Shown piece after piece: positions 37,007-45,632 of a stretch of DNA of 64,000 nt (the first letter of the stretch is position 1; each line of letters starts with the position of its first letter). The DNA lies in NCBI RefSeq assembly GCF_001598415.1, contig NZ_BCYX01000012.1:1-64000 (forward strand). Reading direction: 5' to 3'. The notes beneath the pieces are model-generated. The model made no database searches. It was not told the origin of the DNA and saw nothing but the letters and a program-made list of their open reading frames with translations. The position numbers and the translations under genes are program-made. Source of the stretch: Sphingomonas mali NBRC 15500. Its GTDB lineage: Bacteria; Pseudomonadota; Alphaproteobacteria; Sphingomonadales; Sphingomonadaceae.

Positions 37007-38419
37007 ATGGAAGCGCGGTTCGGACGGAGGAGCTTCTTGAGCGGCGCGGCGGGCGCCGCGGGCGCGCTGGCGGTCGGTACTCCCGCGATGGGGCGGGCCC
37101 AGGAGGATGGGGCGCCACAGACCTCGGCCGGGTCCGCGCCTCTCGCCTATCAGGAGCGAACCCGCGCGCAGCGCATGCGCTGGTGGCGGGATGGCCGGTT
37201 CGGCATGTTCATCCATTTCGGCTTGTACAGCGTGATCGGGCACCAGGAATGGGTGCTCGAATCCGAGGGCATTCCGATCCCCGATTATGAGAAGCTCGCG
37301 AAGCATTTCGCGCCGAAACCAGGCGCGGCACGCCAATGGGCGCGGCTCGCGAAGCGGGCGGGGCAGAAATACATCGTGCTCACCACCAAGCATCACGAGG
37401 GATTCTGTCTGTGGGACACCAAGCTCACCGACTATAACGCGGTGCGGCAGGGCCCGGGACGCGACCTGGTGCGCGAGTTCGTCGAGGCGGTGCGGGCCGA
37501 GGGCCTGCGGGTCGGGTTCTATTACTCGCTGATGGACTGGCATCATCCCGACGGCGCCAGCTGCGCAACCGATCCCGCCGCGCGCGCGCGGTTCGTCGCC
37601 TATACCCACGGACTGATCCGCGAGTTGCTGACCAATTACGGCACGATCGACATCCTCTGGTACGACGTCACCTGGCCGCTGACGCCCGAGCAATGGCGCG
37701 CCGAGGAGATGAACAAGATGGTGTTCGACCTCCAGCCCGACATCATCGTGAACAACCGCAACGGGCTGGCGGGCGATTTCTCGACGCCCGAGCACAAGGT
37801 TGCGGCCGACGAGCGCGCCTGGGAGACGTGCGAGACGATGAATCTGGGCTGGGGCTATCAGCGCAACGACGACGAGTGGAAGAGCGCCAAGCGCATCGTC
37901 AACGACCTGACCTTATGCGTGCAGCAGGGCGGCAACTATCTGCTCAACATCGGCCCCGATGCCGCGGGCGACGTGCCGACGGAGTCGGTCGAGCGGCTCG
38001 AGCAGGTAGGTGAGTGGCTCCGTACCAACGGCGCGTCGATCTACGGCGCCGAAGGGCGCGCGGCGGATGCGTTCGGGAACTATACCAACTTCACCAAGGC
38101 GGGAAACAAGCTCTACGTCCACGTCTATTTCTGGCCGTCCAGGACGCCGGCGGCAGAATGGCTCGACTTCTACCGGCCCGGGACGGTGATCGCCATCGGT
38201 GGTGTGCGGTCAAAGGTGGTCGCGGCGCGGCTGCTCAAGACCGGCCAGCCGGTGAAGTTCACTCAGAACGGTGTCTCGCTCCGGCTGACCGGGCTGCCCG
38301 ACGAGGCGCCCGATTCGCCGACGACGGTGATCGAGATCGAATGCGACGGTCCGGCATTCGTGGACCATCATCTGATCCGGCCGGAGTGGCAGCGGTACAA
38401 GGTGGGAGTCGCGGTTTAA
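37007..38419 (+). CDS. Glycoside hydrolase family 29 alpha-L-fucosidase
   Basis: 470-aa exported enzyme with a Tat-like signal (GRRSFLSGAAGAAGALAVG). GH29 features: MRWWRDGRFGMFIHFGLYSV, TTKHHEGFCLWDT near 126, the likely nucleophile Asp in IDILWYDVTWPL near 218, and GGNYLLNIGPDAAGDVP near 313. It retains the configuration while releasing alpha-L-fucose. About 110 residues follow the barrel as a beta domain. The ATG at 37007 follows GAAGGAAG; the upstream frame extension is not needed. The 286-bp gap to the divergent GH79 should hold both promoters, but I see no clear copy of either palindrome family there. Confidence 0.85.
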   Translation: MEARFGRRSFLSGAAGAAGALAVGTPAMGRAQEDGAPQTSAGSAPLAYQERTRAQRMRWWRDGRFGMFIHFGLYSVIGHQEWVLESEGIPIPDYEKLAKHFAPKPGAARQWARLAKRAGQKYIVLTTKHHEGFCLWDTKLTDYNAVRQGPGRDLVREFVEAVRAEGLRVGFYYSLMDWHHPDGASCATDPAARARFVAYTHGLIRELLTNYGTIDILWYDVTWPLTPEQWRAEEMNKMVFDLQPDIIVNNRNGLAGDFSTPEHKVAADERAWETCETMNLGWGYQRNDDEWKSAKRIVNDLTLCVQQGGNYLLNIGPDAAGDVPTESVERLEQVGEWLRTNGASIYGAEGRAADAFGNYTNFTKAGNKLYVHVYFWPSRTPAAEWLDFYRPGTVIAIGGVRSKVVAARLLKTGQPVKFTQNGVSLRLTGLPDEAPDSPTTVIEIECDGPAFVDHHLIRPEWQRYKVGVAV

Positions 38420-38462
38420 GAGAGCCATCCCGGCCGCTCGGCCCTTGGTAACGGGTACGCAC

Positions 38463-40823
38463 CTAGTAGAAATCGGAAGCGGCCAGGGCCGTCGCGCGTC
38501 CCGGTCGGAGCACGACTTCCTGGTGACGGCCGCCGGCGCGGACGACGCGTTTTCCGGCGATCTCCGGATGCAGCGTGACCAAATCGAGCGTGCCGTCCTT
38601 CCAGGCGAGATCGATCGTGCAGCCGCCGCGCACGCGCACGCCGCGCAATTTCCCTGTCGGCCAGGCCTTGGGCAAAGCGGGCAGCAGGTCGATCAGGTCT
38701 CCCCGGCTCTGCACCAGCATTTCGACCAGTGCCGCCGTGCCACCGAAGATGCAGTCGACCTGGAAAGGGGCGTGAGCGCCGGGCATGCCGGGGGCGTTGG
38801 CGTCGGCCTGGATCAGGCGCAGCAGCATGTGATGCGCCGCCTCTGCCTCGCGGAAATGCGCCCATAAGGCGGCGCGCCAGGCAAGCGCCCACCCCGTCGC
38901 GTCGGTTCCGCGTAGCTCGAGCGAGCGGCGCGCCGCGCGCAGCAGGTCGGGCGTGTCGTCGGCATTGATCTGCTGGCTGGGATAGACCGCGTAGAGATGC
39001 GAGGTGTGGCGATGCGTCTGCTCGACCGCGTCGGCGTCCCAGTCGGCAAGCCATTCCTGGAGCTGACCGTTCTTCCCCACCTGATGCGGCGCTAGTCTGG
39101 CGCGTATTGCGGTGAGCTGAGATCGCAGATCGGCATCGCGACCCAGCAGCTTGGCGGAGGCTATGGTCCGATCGAACAGGTCGCGCAGGATCTGCATGTC
39201 CAAAGCGGGTCCGGCGCACAGGGTGCTGCCATGGCCGTGATCGTTTTCCGGCGAACAGGACGGGCAGGTGACCATCCACCCGCTCGCGGGATCCTTCACC
39301 AGTGTGTCGAGGAAGAACAAAGATGCGCCGCGCAGCAGTGGATAGATCCGCCGCAGATAGGCTGTGTCGCGGTGGAAGTCGTAGTGATCCCAAAGCTGCA
39401 CGCTGAGCCACGCTGCCCCGGTGGGCCACAACCCGGTGCGGGCATGGTCGACTGGCCCCGAGGCGCGCCACAGGTCGGTGTTGTGGTGGGCGACCCAGCC
39501 GCGCGCGCCGTACAGGCCCTTCGCGGTATAGGCGCCCGAGACCGCCAGTTCCTCGACCATCGCGACCAGCGGCTCGATGCATTCGGGCAGGTTGGCGGTG
39601 TCGACCGGCCAGTAGTTCATCTCGGTGTTGATGTTGATCGTGTATTTGGAGCCCCAGGGCGGCCGGTTGCTCTCGTTCCAGATGCCCTGCAGGTTCGATG
39701 GTTCCGAGCCCGCGCGCGACGAACAGATCGCCAGATAGCGGCCGAACTGGAAGAACAATGCGGCCAGTTCGGGATCGGCGCGGTCCAGCGCATGCCCCGC
39801 ACGCGAATCGGTTGCCGATCCTGCTGCCCGGCTGGTGCCGAGATCGATCGAGACCCGGCGAAACAGGCGGCGATGCTCGGCGCTGTGGTCGTCGCGAAGC
39901 TGTTTCCAGGACTTGCGCGCGGCAGCGGCTAGCTGCGCTTTGACGATTGAACGTGGATCGGCTGAGACGTCCAAGGGCGATTTGAAACTGGTGGCCGCGG
40001 CCAGCAGGATCCGGATCGAGCGCGCGCCGCGCACCTGCAGCACCGGACCGTCACCGCTTATGGTGCCGCCATCGGCGGCGACTTGCGCGCGAGTCTCGAA
40101 ATGCAGGCGGCCGGGGATACCGCGGTCCGAATTGTTGACACCGCTCAGCACCAGCGTCGAAGTGCCCTCGACGACTGCTTCGGCCCGCTGGCCGGTGCCG
40201 AACGAACAGTCGAGCGAGACCGGGGCGCCGTCGGCATGAACCGAGATGGCGATTACCTGATCGACGGGCGAGCTCAGAATTTCGCGGGAATAGGTGGTCT
40301 TGCCCGAGACGAAGCGGGTGCGGCTGATCGCGCCATCAAGGTCGAGCTCGCGGCGATATTCCTCGACCGGCGTTTCCTCGACATCGACCAGGTCCAGCCA
40401 AAGGTCGCCCAGCGATTGATAGGACATCTCGCGCATCGGGACCGACTGGACATATTTCTCGGCATAAGCCTCCGCCTCGGCATATTTGCCGGCGAAGATC
40501 ATTTCGCGCACCTTGGGAATCGCGTCGCGCGCGGCGGGATTGAGATGCTGGTAGGGACCGCCCGACCAGAAGCGGTCCTCGTTGAGTTGAAGCCGTTCGA
40601 GTTTGATGTTGCCGAAGACCATCGCGCCCAAGCGGCCATTGCCGATGGGGTGTGCCTCGGGCCAGGTGCCCGCCGGCTTGTTGTGCCACACCAGCCACCG
40701 TTCGGGCTTTTCGTCACCCGGGAGCCCAGCGGCGGCCGGCGCGCTCCTCGCGGCCGGTGTCGCGGTCGCGGTCAAGCTCGCCGCAAGGCCCGCTGCCAGC
40801 ATTTCGCGCCTTGAGATGTCCAT
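38463..40823 (-). CDS. Glycoside hydrolase family 95 (second copy)
   Basis: 786-aa GH95 enzyme with a Tat-like signal (SRREMLAAGLAASLTATA). Key segments: HPIGNGRLGAMVFG, LQLNEDRFWSGGPY, ININTEMNYW near 398, SPENDHG near 528, HRHTSHLYAVYP near 606. It aligns along its length with the GH95 at 5183 but is clearly diverged, so two linkage or sugar specificities (L-Fuc and L-Gal) are plausible. Ahead of it, TTACTGATATCTCTG at 40843 carries one half of the second palindrome family, which suggests control by the FCD regulator at 47549. It converges with GH29. Confidence 0.9.
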   Translation of the reverse strand: MDISRREMLAAGLAASLTATATPAARSAPAAAGLPGDEKPERWLVWHNKPAGTWPEAHPIGNGRLGAMVFGNIKLERLQLNEDRFWSGGPYQHLNPAARDAIPKVREMIFAGKYAEAEAYAEKYVQSVPMREMSYQSLGDLWLDLVDVEETPVEEYRRELDLDGAISRTRFVSGKTTYSREILSSPVDQVIAISVHADGAPVSLDCSFGTGQRAEAVVEGTSTLVLSGVNNSDRGIPGRLHFETRAQVAADGGTISGDGPVLQVRGARSIRILLAAATSFKSPLDVSADPRSIVKAQLAAAARKSWKQLRDDHSAEHRRLFRRVSIDLGTSRAAGSATDSRAGHALDRADPELAALFFQFGRYLAICSSRAGSEPSNLQGIWNESNRPPWGSKYTININTEMNYWPVDTANLPECIEPLVAMVEELAVSGAYTAKGLYGARGWVAHHNTDLWRASGPVDHARTGLWPTGAAWLSVQLWDHYDFHRDTAYLRRIYPLLRGASLFFLDTLVKDPASGWMVTCPSCSPENDHGHGSTLCAGPALDMQILRDLFDRTIASAKLLGRDADLRSQLTAIRARLAPHQVGKNGQLQEWLADWDADAVEQTHRHTSHLYAVYPSQQINADDTPDLLRAARRSLELRGTDATGWALAWRAALWAHFREAEAAHHMLLRLIQADANAPGMPGAHAPFQVDCIFGGTAALVEMLVQSRGDLIDLLPALPKAWPTGKLRGVRVRGGCTIDLAWKDGTLDLVTLHPEIAGKRVVRAGGRHQEVVLRPGRATALAASDFY

Positions 40824-40842
40824 CCCGCTCCCTCGACTAGCT

Positions 40843-40856
40843 TACTGATATCTCTG
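40843..40856. promoter_or_regulatory. Operator-like site ACTGATATCTCTG
   Basis: Lies just upstream of the second GH95 start (40823). The 13-mer is identical to the reverse complement of the site near 55942, before the DUF4432 gene. It matches half of CTGATATATCAG. Confidence 0.5.
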
Positions 40857-40931
40857 TTTCGCTCTGTGATCTTATATGCAAGGGTCTTTGGCGCGTTTGG
40901 AGGTGGTCGCATTACGTCGCAGGGAGGTGCA

Positions 40932-42227
40932 ATGCCGGTTGAAGCCTTGGCTCTTGGCTGGATGCGGAAGGCGGCTGCCTTGCTCTTGGCGCTTGCCGCG
41001 CTTCACGCTCTGCCCGCCCGCGCGCAGCTTGACGGCAATTTCGACGAGACGAAGGTCGCGCCCTATCGCCTTCCCGATCCGCTGGTGATGGCCAATGGCG
41101 TCGCAGTGAGGACGGCGCAGCAATGGCGGAGCCGCCGTCGGCCAGAACTCGTCGCTCTGTTCGAACACAACATCTACGGCGTCAGTCCGCCGCGCCCGCC
41201 GCATATGCGGTTCGCCGTCACGGAAATGAGCGCGGAGGCGCTCGGTGGTCTCGCCGTGCGCAAACAGGTCACCATCTATCTCGACGGCACGTCGGATGGG
41301 CCGCAGATGTCGGTGCTGATCTACCTGCCCAAGAACGCGCGCGGCCCCGTGCCGATGTTCGTCGGGCCGAACTTCCACGGCAACCAATCGGTTTCCGTCG
41401 ACCCGGCGATCGCGATCACGCCCAATTGGGTCACGCCGGCCGAAGGCATCAACAAGAATCGCGCGACGCTGCATGCGCGGGGGATCGATGCCGCGGAATG
41501 GCCGATCGAGCGGATGCTGAATGCGGGTTACGGCGTCGCGACCTATTTCACCGGCGACCTCTATCCCGACGGCGACACACAATATGCCCAGAGCATCCTG
41601 CCCTGGTATCGAACCAGCCCTTCGGCACCCGACCATTGGGGGGCGGTGGCGGTCTGGGCCTGGGGACTGAGCCGCGTCTACGATTATCTGGCGACCGATC
41701 GCGCCGTCGATGCAAAGCGCGTCATCGTCATCGGGCATTCGCGCTACGGCAAGGCAGCTTTATGGGCGGGCGCTCGCGACACGCGCTTTGCCGCGGTGAT
41801 CTCGAACGATTCCGGGGAGGGCGGGGCATCGCTGTTCCGCCGCAACTTCGGCGAGACGATCCGGGTCATGAACAATTACTGGTTCGCACCGAATTACAAG
41901 ACCTTCTCCGAGCGCGAAGCGGCGTTGCCGGTGGATGCCCATGAGCTGATCGCGCTGATCGCGCCGCGTCCGGTCTATATCGGGGCGGCGAGTGAGGATC
42001 TGTGGGCCGACCCGCTCGGGATGTTCCTCGCGGCCAAGGGTGCCGAGCCGGTCTATCGCTTGCTCGGCGTCGAAGGAATGGCGGGCGAGTCCATGCCGCC
42101 GCCCGGCGGCGCCATCCTGTCGCGGATATCCTATCATCTGCGCGTCGGCGCCCATGGCATCACCCTATGGGATTGGGACAATTACCTGCACTTCGCCGAT
42201 CGCTTCGTGCGGCCGCAGCCGCGTTGA
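40932..42227 (+). CDS. Carbohydrate esterase family 15-like (glucuronoyl esterase type)
   Basis: 431-aa exported alpha/beta hydrolase with a Sec signal (KAAALLLALAALHALPARA). The nucleophile elbow VIGHSRYGKAALWAGARD near 265-282 has the G-x-S-R-x-G-K form typical of CE15. VPMFVGPNFHGNQSV and the C-terminal GGAILSRISYHLRVGAHGI with HFADRF also fit. CE15 enzymes cleave methyl or aryl esters of glucuronate; in a pectin locus it may act on methyl-esterified GlcA or GalA. The ATG at 40932 follows GGGAGG, while the frame extension upstream overlaps the divergent promoter region. Confidence 0.8.
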   Translation: MPVEALALGWMRKAAALLLALAALHALPARAQLDGNFDETKVAPYRLPDPLVMANGVAVRTAQQWRSRRRPELVALFEHNIYGVSPPRPPHMRFAVTEMSAEALGGLAVRKQVTIYLDGTSDGPQMSVLIYLPKNARGPVPMFVGPNFHGNQSVSVDPAIAITPNWVTPAEGINKNRATLHARGIDAAEWPIERMLNAGYGVATYFTGDLYPDGDTQYAQSILPWYRTSPSAPDHWGAVAVWAWGLSRVYDYLATDRAVDAKRVIVIGHSRYGKAALWAGARDTRFAAVISNDSGEGGASLFRRNFGETIRVMNNYWFAPNYKTFSEREAALPVDAHELIALIAPRPVYIGAASEDLWADPLGMFLAAKGAEPVYRLLGVEGMAGESMPPPGGAILSRISYHLRVGAHGITLWDWDNYLHFADRFVRPQPR

Positions 42228-42233
42228 CACAAA

Positions 42234-42245
42234 CCTGTAAGACAG
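42234..42245. promoter_or_regulatory. Operator-like palindrome CCTGTAAGACAG
   Basis: Reverse-oriented copy of CTGT-N3-ACAG, 6 bp after the CE15 stop and about 115 bp before the GH2 start. It suggests GH2 has its own promoter under the uronate regulator. A 7-bp hairpin (GCCCGGC/GCCGGGC, 42258-42278) follows. Confidence 0.6.
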
Positions 42246-42360
42246 CCAAGTTGTTGTGCCCGGCTGAATCGGCCGGGCGGACGTGTCGCGGGTGCGGGCC
42301 GACCTCGCAATGCGGCGCCTGCCCGATCACGTCCGACGTGTATAAAAAATGGGGAGAACA

Positions 42361-45021
42361 ATGGGGATCGCGCGGTCTTGGCTGGTTCCGGCGCTGCTGG
42401 CTTGCGCGCTATTGGTGTTCACCGCGCAGCGCGCATCCGCCGCTCCGGGCCGGAGCGAGATCGCGCTCGCCGATGGTTGGCGCTTCCATCTCGGCGCTGT
42501 GTCGGGCGACGCTACCGCGGCATCGTTCGACGATAGCGGCTGGGAACGAATCCGGGTGCCGCACACCTGGAACCGGGTCGGAAATTACGGCGAAACGCGC
42601 CGGGCCGATGCAAACGTCACGCGCGGCGTGGGCTGGTATCGGCTCAAGTTCCAGGCACCGTCAGCCGCGCTCGGCCAGCGCTTCTATCTTCAGTTCGACG
42701 CTGCCAGCATCGTCGCCGAGGTCTGGCTCAACGGCCGCAAGCTGGGCGGGCACGCCGGCGCGTTCAGCCGCTTCCGGCTCGACGCCACCGCAGCGATCCG
42801 TCGCGACGGTGACAATGTGCTGACGGTCAAGGTCGACAATTCCAAACCCGCGCCGGGCAGCGCCACCGAGTTCGTCGTGCCGATCTCGGGCGACTTCTTC
42901 ATGTATGGCGGGCTCTATCGCCCGGTAGCGTTGATCGTCACCGGCACCGCCCATGTCGACCTGCTCGATTTCGGCGGCCCCGGCATCTACGGCCATGTCA
43001 CCAGTCTGAGCGACGCTCGCGCCGCCGTCGCTGTGCTCGCACGCCTGCGCAACGAAGCAGCGTCTCCGGCGGATGTCACCGTGCGGACGACGGTGACCGA
43101 TGCCTCGGGCAAGACGGTCGCTCGGCGGGAGCAGCGCATGCGCCTGGCGGCCGGCGCTGCGGGCGAGAGCCGCACCGATCTTGCCATTGCGTCGCCGCAC
43201 CGCTGGAACGGCACCGCCGATCCCTATCTCTACCGCATGACAGTCGAGGTGATCGGCGCAAAAGGCGCGGTGCTCGACCGGGTGGTGCAGCCACTCGGGC
43301 TGCGCACCGTGGCGGTCGATCCGAACCGCGGCTTCGTGCTCAACGGCAAGCCGCTACGCCTCAACGGCGTTACCCGCCACCAGGACCGACAGGACAAGGG
43401 CTGGGCGCTCACCGACGCCGATCATGCCGAGGATATGGCACTGATCCGCGAGATGGGCGCGAACAGTGTGCGCCTCTCCCACTACAACCAGGCCGAACCA
43501 TTTTACGACCTGGCCGACAAGGATGGAGTGATCCTCTGGGCCGAGCTGGGGCTGGTCAACCTCGCCTCCATTCCCGGCAGGGCCGATACCCCGCCGGAGA
43601 TGAAGGCAAGCGCGGAGCAGCAGCTCATCGAGCTGATCCGCCAGAATTACAACCATCCCTCGGTGGGCGTCTGGTCGATCGGCAACGAAATCACCAACTG
43701 GGCGTCGAAGGGCATCACGCCCTCCAACGCGCAGCCGCTGATGAACGCGCTCGATGCGCTGGCGCACGCCGAAGACCGCTCGCGTCCGACCTCGATCGCG
43801 GTGTGCTGCGAGACGCTGCCCGGGCAGAAGGACGATGGCCGCGACACCACTTCGGGTACGGCGGATACGGTCGGCTACAACCATTATTTCGGCTGGTACG
43901 GCGCGGGCGGGGTCGACGATGCCGCGCGGCTTGCCGAGGTGATGTTGGGACTGCATCAGATGCGTCCCAACCAGCCGGTGGGCGTCGGCGAATATGGCGC
44001 CGGCGGCGCCGTTACCCAGCACACCGACAATATCCGCGGCGGCAAGGTCGAGAGCATCGCCCGGCCGCAGCCAGAGGAATATGAGGCCGGGGTCCATGAA
44101 CTCGCCTGGAAAGGCCTGGCGTCGCAGGATTTCCTCTGGGGCACCTATGTCTGGCAGATGTTCGACGCGACCAGCGACTTGCGCTTCGAAGGCGACAGCA
44201 CCGACATCAACACCAAGGGGCTGGTGACCTTCGACCGCAAGATCAGGAAGGACGCCTTTTATTTCTACAAGGCCGCTTGGACGACAGCGCCGATGATCTA
44301 CCTGACCAGCCGCCGGTACGTCGACCGTGCCTATCCGGTGGTCGATGTGCGGGCCTATAGCAACGCGGCGAAAGCCAGCCTGACGCTCAACGGTCGCGCC
44401 ATCGGCAGCGCGGCCTGCGCCGACCATGTCTGCATCTGGCCCGGCGTGCGGCTCGATCGCGGCGATAATGTCCTGGCGGCGACCGTGGAGGGTGCGAGCG
44501 ACCGGATCGTCTGGCGCTACAACGGCCCCGACCGCGCGCTGCACATTCGCGCGGGTACGCTGACGGGCGCGACCCTCGCCGACGGCACCCGTTACGGCTC
44601 CGACAACTTCTTCGACGGCGGCATTGGCACTACCCTCAATCCCTACACATACGCGCTCTATGTGATGCCGAAGCCCGAAAAGGGCAGCCGGCGGGTGCTC
44701 GGCACGGAGCAGCCCGATCTCTACGCCAGCTGGCGTTCCGGCGCGCGCTTCAGCTACGCCCTGCCGCTGCCCAATGGTCGCTATAAGGTGACGCTGCATT
44801 TGTTCGATCCGACGGAGACCGAGAAGGGCAAACGGGTCTTCACTGTGGCGGCTGGCGACGGCAAGCCGGTGACGGTCGACATCGTGGCGAAGGCCGGCGC
44901 AGGGATGACCGCGACCACGCTCGATCTGCCGGCGACCGTCACCGACGGTCTGTTGCGGTTAGCATTCGAGGGTAAGGTGGGTGACGCTCTCGTCTCCGCG
45001 ATCGATGTGGTGGGCAGCTGA
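42361..45021 (+). CDS. Glycoside hydrolase family 2 beta-galactosidase-like with C-terminal malectin-like domain
   Basis: 886-aa exported enzyme with a Sec signal (SWLVPALLACALLVFTAQRASA). Domain order: jelly-roll sugar-binding (WYRLKFQAP, AEVWLNGRKLGGHAG), Ig-like, TIM barrel (LRLNGVTRHQDRQDKGWALT), then DUF4982-like, then a malectin-like domain from about 743 (YGSDNFFDGGIG, YKVTLHLFDPTETEKGKRVF). The acid/base Glu is in SIGNEITNW near 442 and the nucleophile in GVGEYGAGG near 541. The malectin-like end probably binds the glycan. The ATG at 42361 follows GGGGAGA; the ATG at 42349 is too close to it. Single-gene unit. Confidence 0.87.
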   Translation: MGIARSWLVPALLACALLVFTAQRASAAPGRSEIALADGWRFHLGAVSGDATAASFDDSGWERIRVPHTWNRVGNYGETRRADANVTRGVGWYRLKFQAPSAALGQRFYLQFDAASIVAEVWLNGRKLGGHAGAFSRFRLDATAAIRRDGDNVLTVKVDNSKPAPGSATEFVVPISGDFFMYGGLYRPVALIVTGTAHVDLLDFGGPGIYGHVTSLSDARAAVAVLARLRNEAASPADVTVRTTVTDASGKTVARREQRMRLAAGAAGESRTDLAIASPHRWNGTADPYLYRMTVEVIGAKGAVLDRVVQPLGLRTVAVDPNRGFVLNGKPLRLNGVTRHQDRQDKGWALTDADHAEDMALIREMGANSVRLSHYNQAEPFYDLADKDGVILWAELGLVNLASIPGRADTPPEMKASAEQQLIELIRQNYNHPSVGVWSIGNEITNWASKGITPSNAQPLMNALDALAHAEDRSRPTSIAVCCETLPGQKDDGRDTTSGTADTVGYNHYFGWYGAGGVDDAARLAEVMLGLHQMRPNQPVGVGEYGAGGAVTQHTDNIRGGKVESIARPQPEEYEAGVHELAWKGLASQDFLWGTYVWQMFDATSDLRFEGDSTDINTKGLVTFDRKIRKDAFYFYKAAWTTAPMIYLTSRRYVDRAYPVVDVRAYSNAAKASLTLNGRAIGSAACADHVCIWPGVRLDRGDNVLAATVEGASDRIVWRYNGPDRALHIRAGTLTGATLADGTRYGSDNFFDGGIGTTLNPYTYALYVMPKPEKGSRRVLGTEQPDLYASWRSGARFSYALPLPNGRYKVTLHLFDPTETEKGKRVFTVAAGDGKPVTVDIVAKAGAGMTATTLDLPATVTDGLLRLAFEGKVGDALVSAIDVVGS

Positions 45022-45145
45022 CCAGAGGTGCCGCCGATTTCAGCGCGGGGTAGTGAGCGGGGTGCGCCGGTGGGGAGCGATCAGCCGGGTCGTCCTCGGC
45101 AGACGCCACGTACCGCGTCGCGTAAATCGAGCGTCGAGGAGAGGA

Positions 45146-45517
45146 TCATTCGGGCGCCCGGTCGAGGCCCTCCTGCTCGGTGAGGCGGAAGATCAGGTCC
45201 ATCGGAAACCAGGTGCCGTCCGGTCCGGCAGCGGGGATCGGCTGCTGGAACCGCTTCATCCGCGCGGTCCACGCGATCACGGCCGGATTGGCGGCATCCA
45301 TCTTCGCTTTCTCGTCTTCCGAAAAGGAGTCGCTCGCATCGATGATCATGAAGAGGCGATTTCCCGCGCGATAGATCTCCATATTCTCGATGCCGGCGTC
45401 ACGGATCGACTGGGTCACTTCCGGAAAGGTGTTCCCCACTTTGTGCCAGCGCTCATATTCCGCGATAAGTTCGGCGTCGTCGACGAGGTCGAGCGCAAGG
45501 CAGATGCGTCGGGTCAT
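45146..45517 (-). CDS. L-rhamnose/L-fucose mutarotase-family protein
   Basis: 123-aa cytosolic protein of the L-rhamnose mutarotase (RhaM/DUF718) family, which interconverts the anomers of 6-deoxy-hexoses. The family pattern is clear: LALDLVDDAELIAEYERWHK, GNTFPEVTQSIRDAGI, NMEIYRAGNRLFMIIDA and a C-terminal WFPMDLIFRL. It sits at the end of a leftward set with an L-fucose-type dehydrogenase and lactonase. Its start overlaps the stop of a truncated SDR remnant (ATGA). It probably presents the beta-anomer to the dehydrogenase. Confidence 0.82.
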   Translation of the reverse strand: MTRRICLALDLVDDAELIAEYERWHKVGNTFPEVTQSIRDAGIENMEIYRAGNRLFMIIDASDSFSEDEKAKMDAANPAVIAWTARMKRFQQPIPAAGPDGTWFPMDLIFRLTEQEGLDRAPE

Positions 45518-45618
45518 GCGTTGTTCCAGCCGCCGTCGATGATATTCACGGTCCCGGTTGTGAAGGACGACAGATCGCTGCCCAGATAGAGCGCGAGTTC
45601 GACTTCGAGACGTCCCAT
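45514..45618 (-). pseudogene. C-terminal remnant of a short-chain dehydrogenase
   Basis: A 34-codon frame reads MGRLEVELALYLGSDLSS..., then TGTVNIIDGGWNNA. This is the last part of an SDR (typically ...LASD.SSF.TG..l.vDGGW). The N-terminal 220 or so residues with cofactor and YxxxK motifs are absent. Upstream sequence belongs to the aldo/keto reductase, 14 bp away. The stop overlaps the mutarotase start, so it may now serve translational coupling. Probably the product of an internal deletion of a fucose- or 2-keto-3-deoxyfuconate dehydrogenase. Confidence 0.7.
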
Positions 45619-45632
45619 TTTGGATGCTTTTC

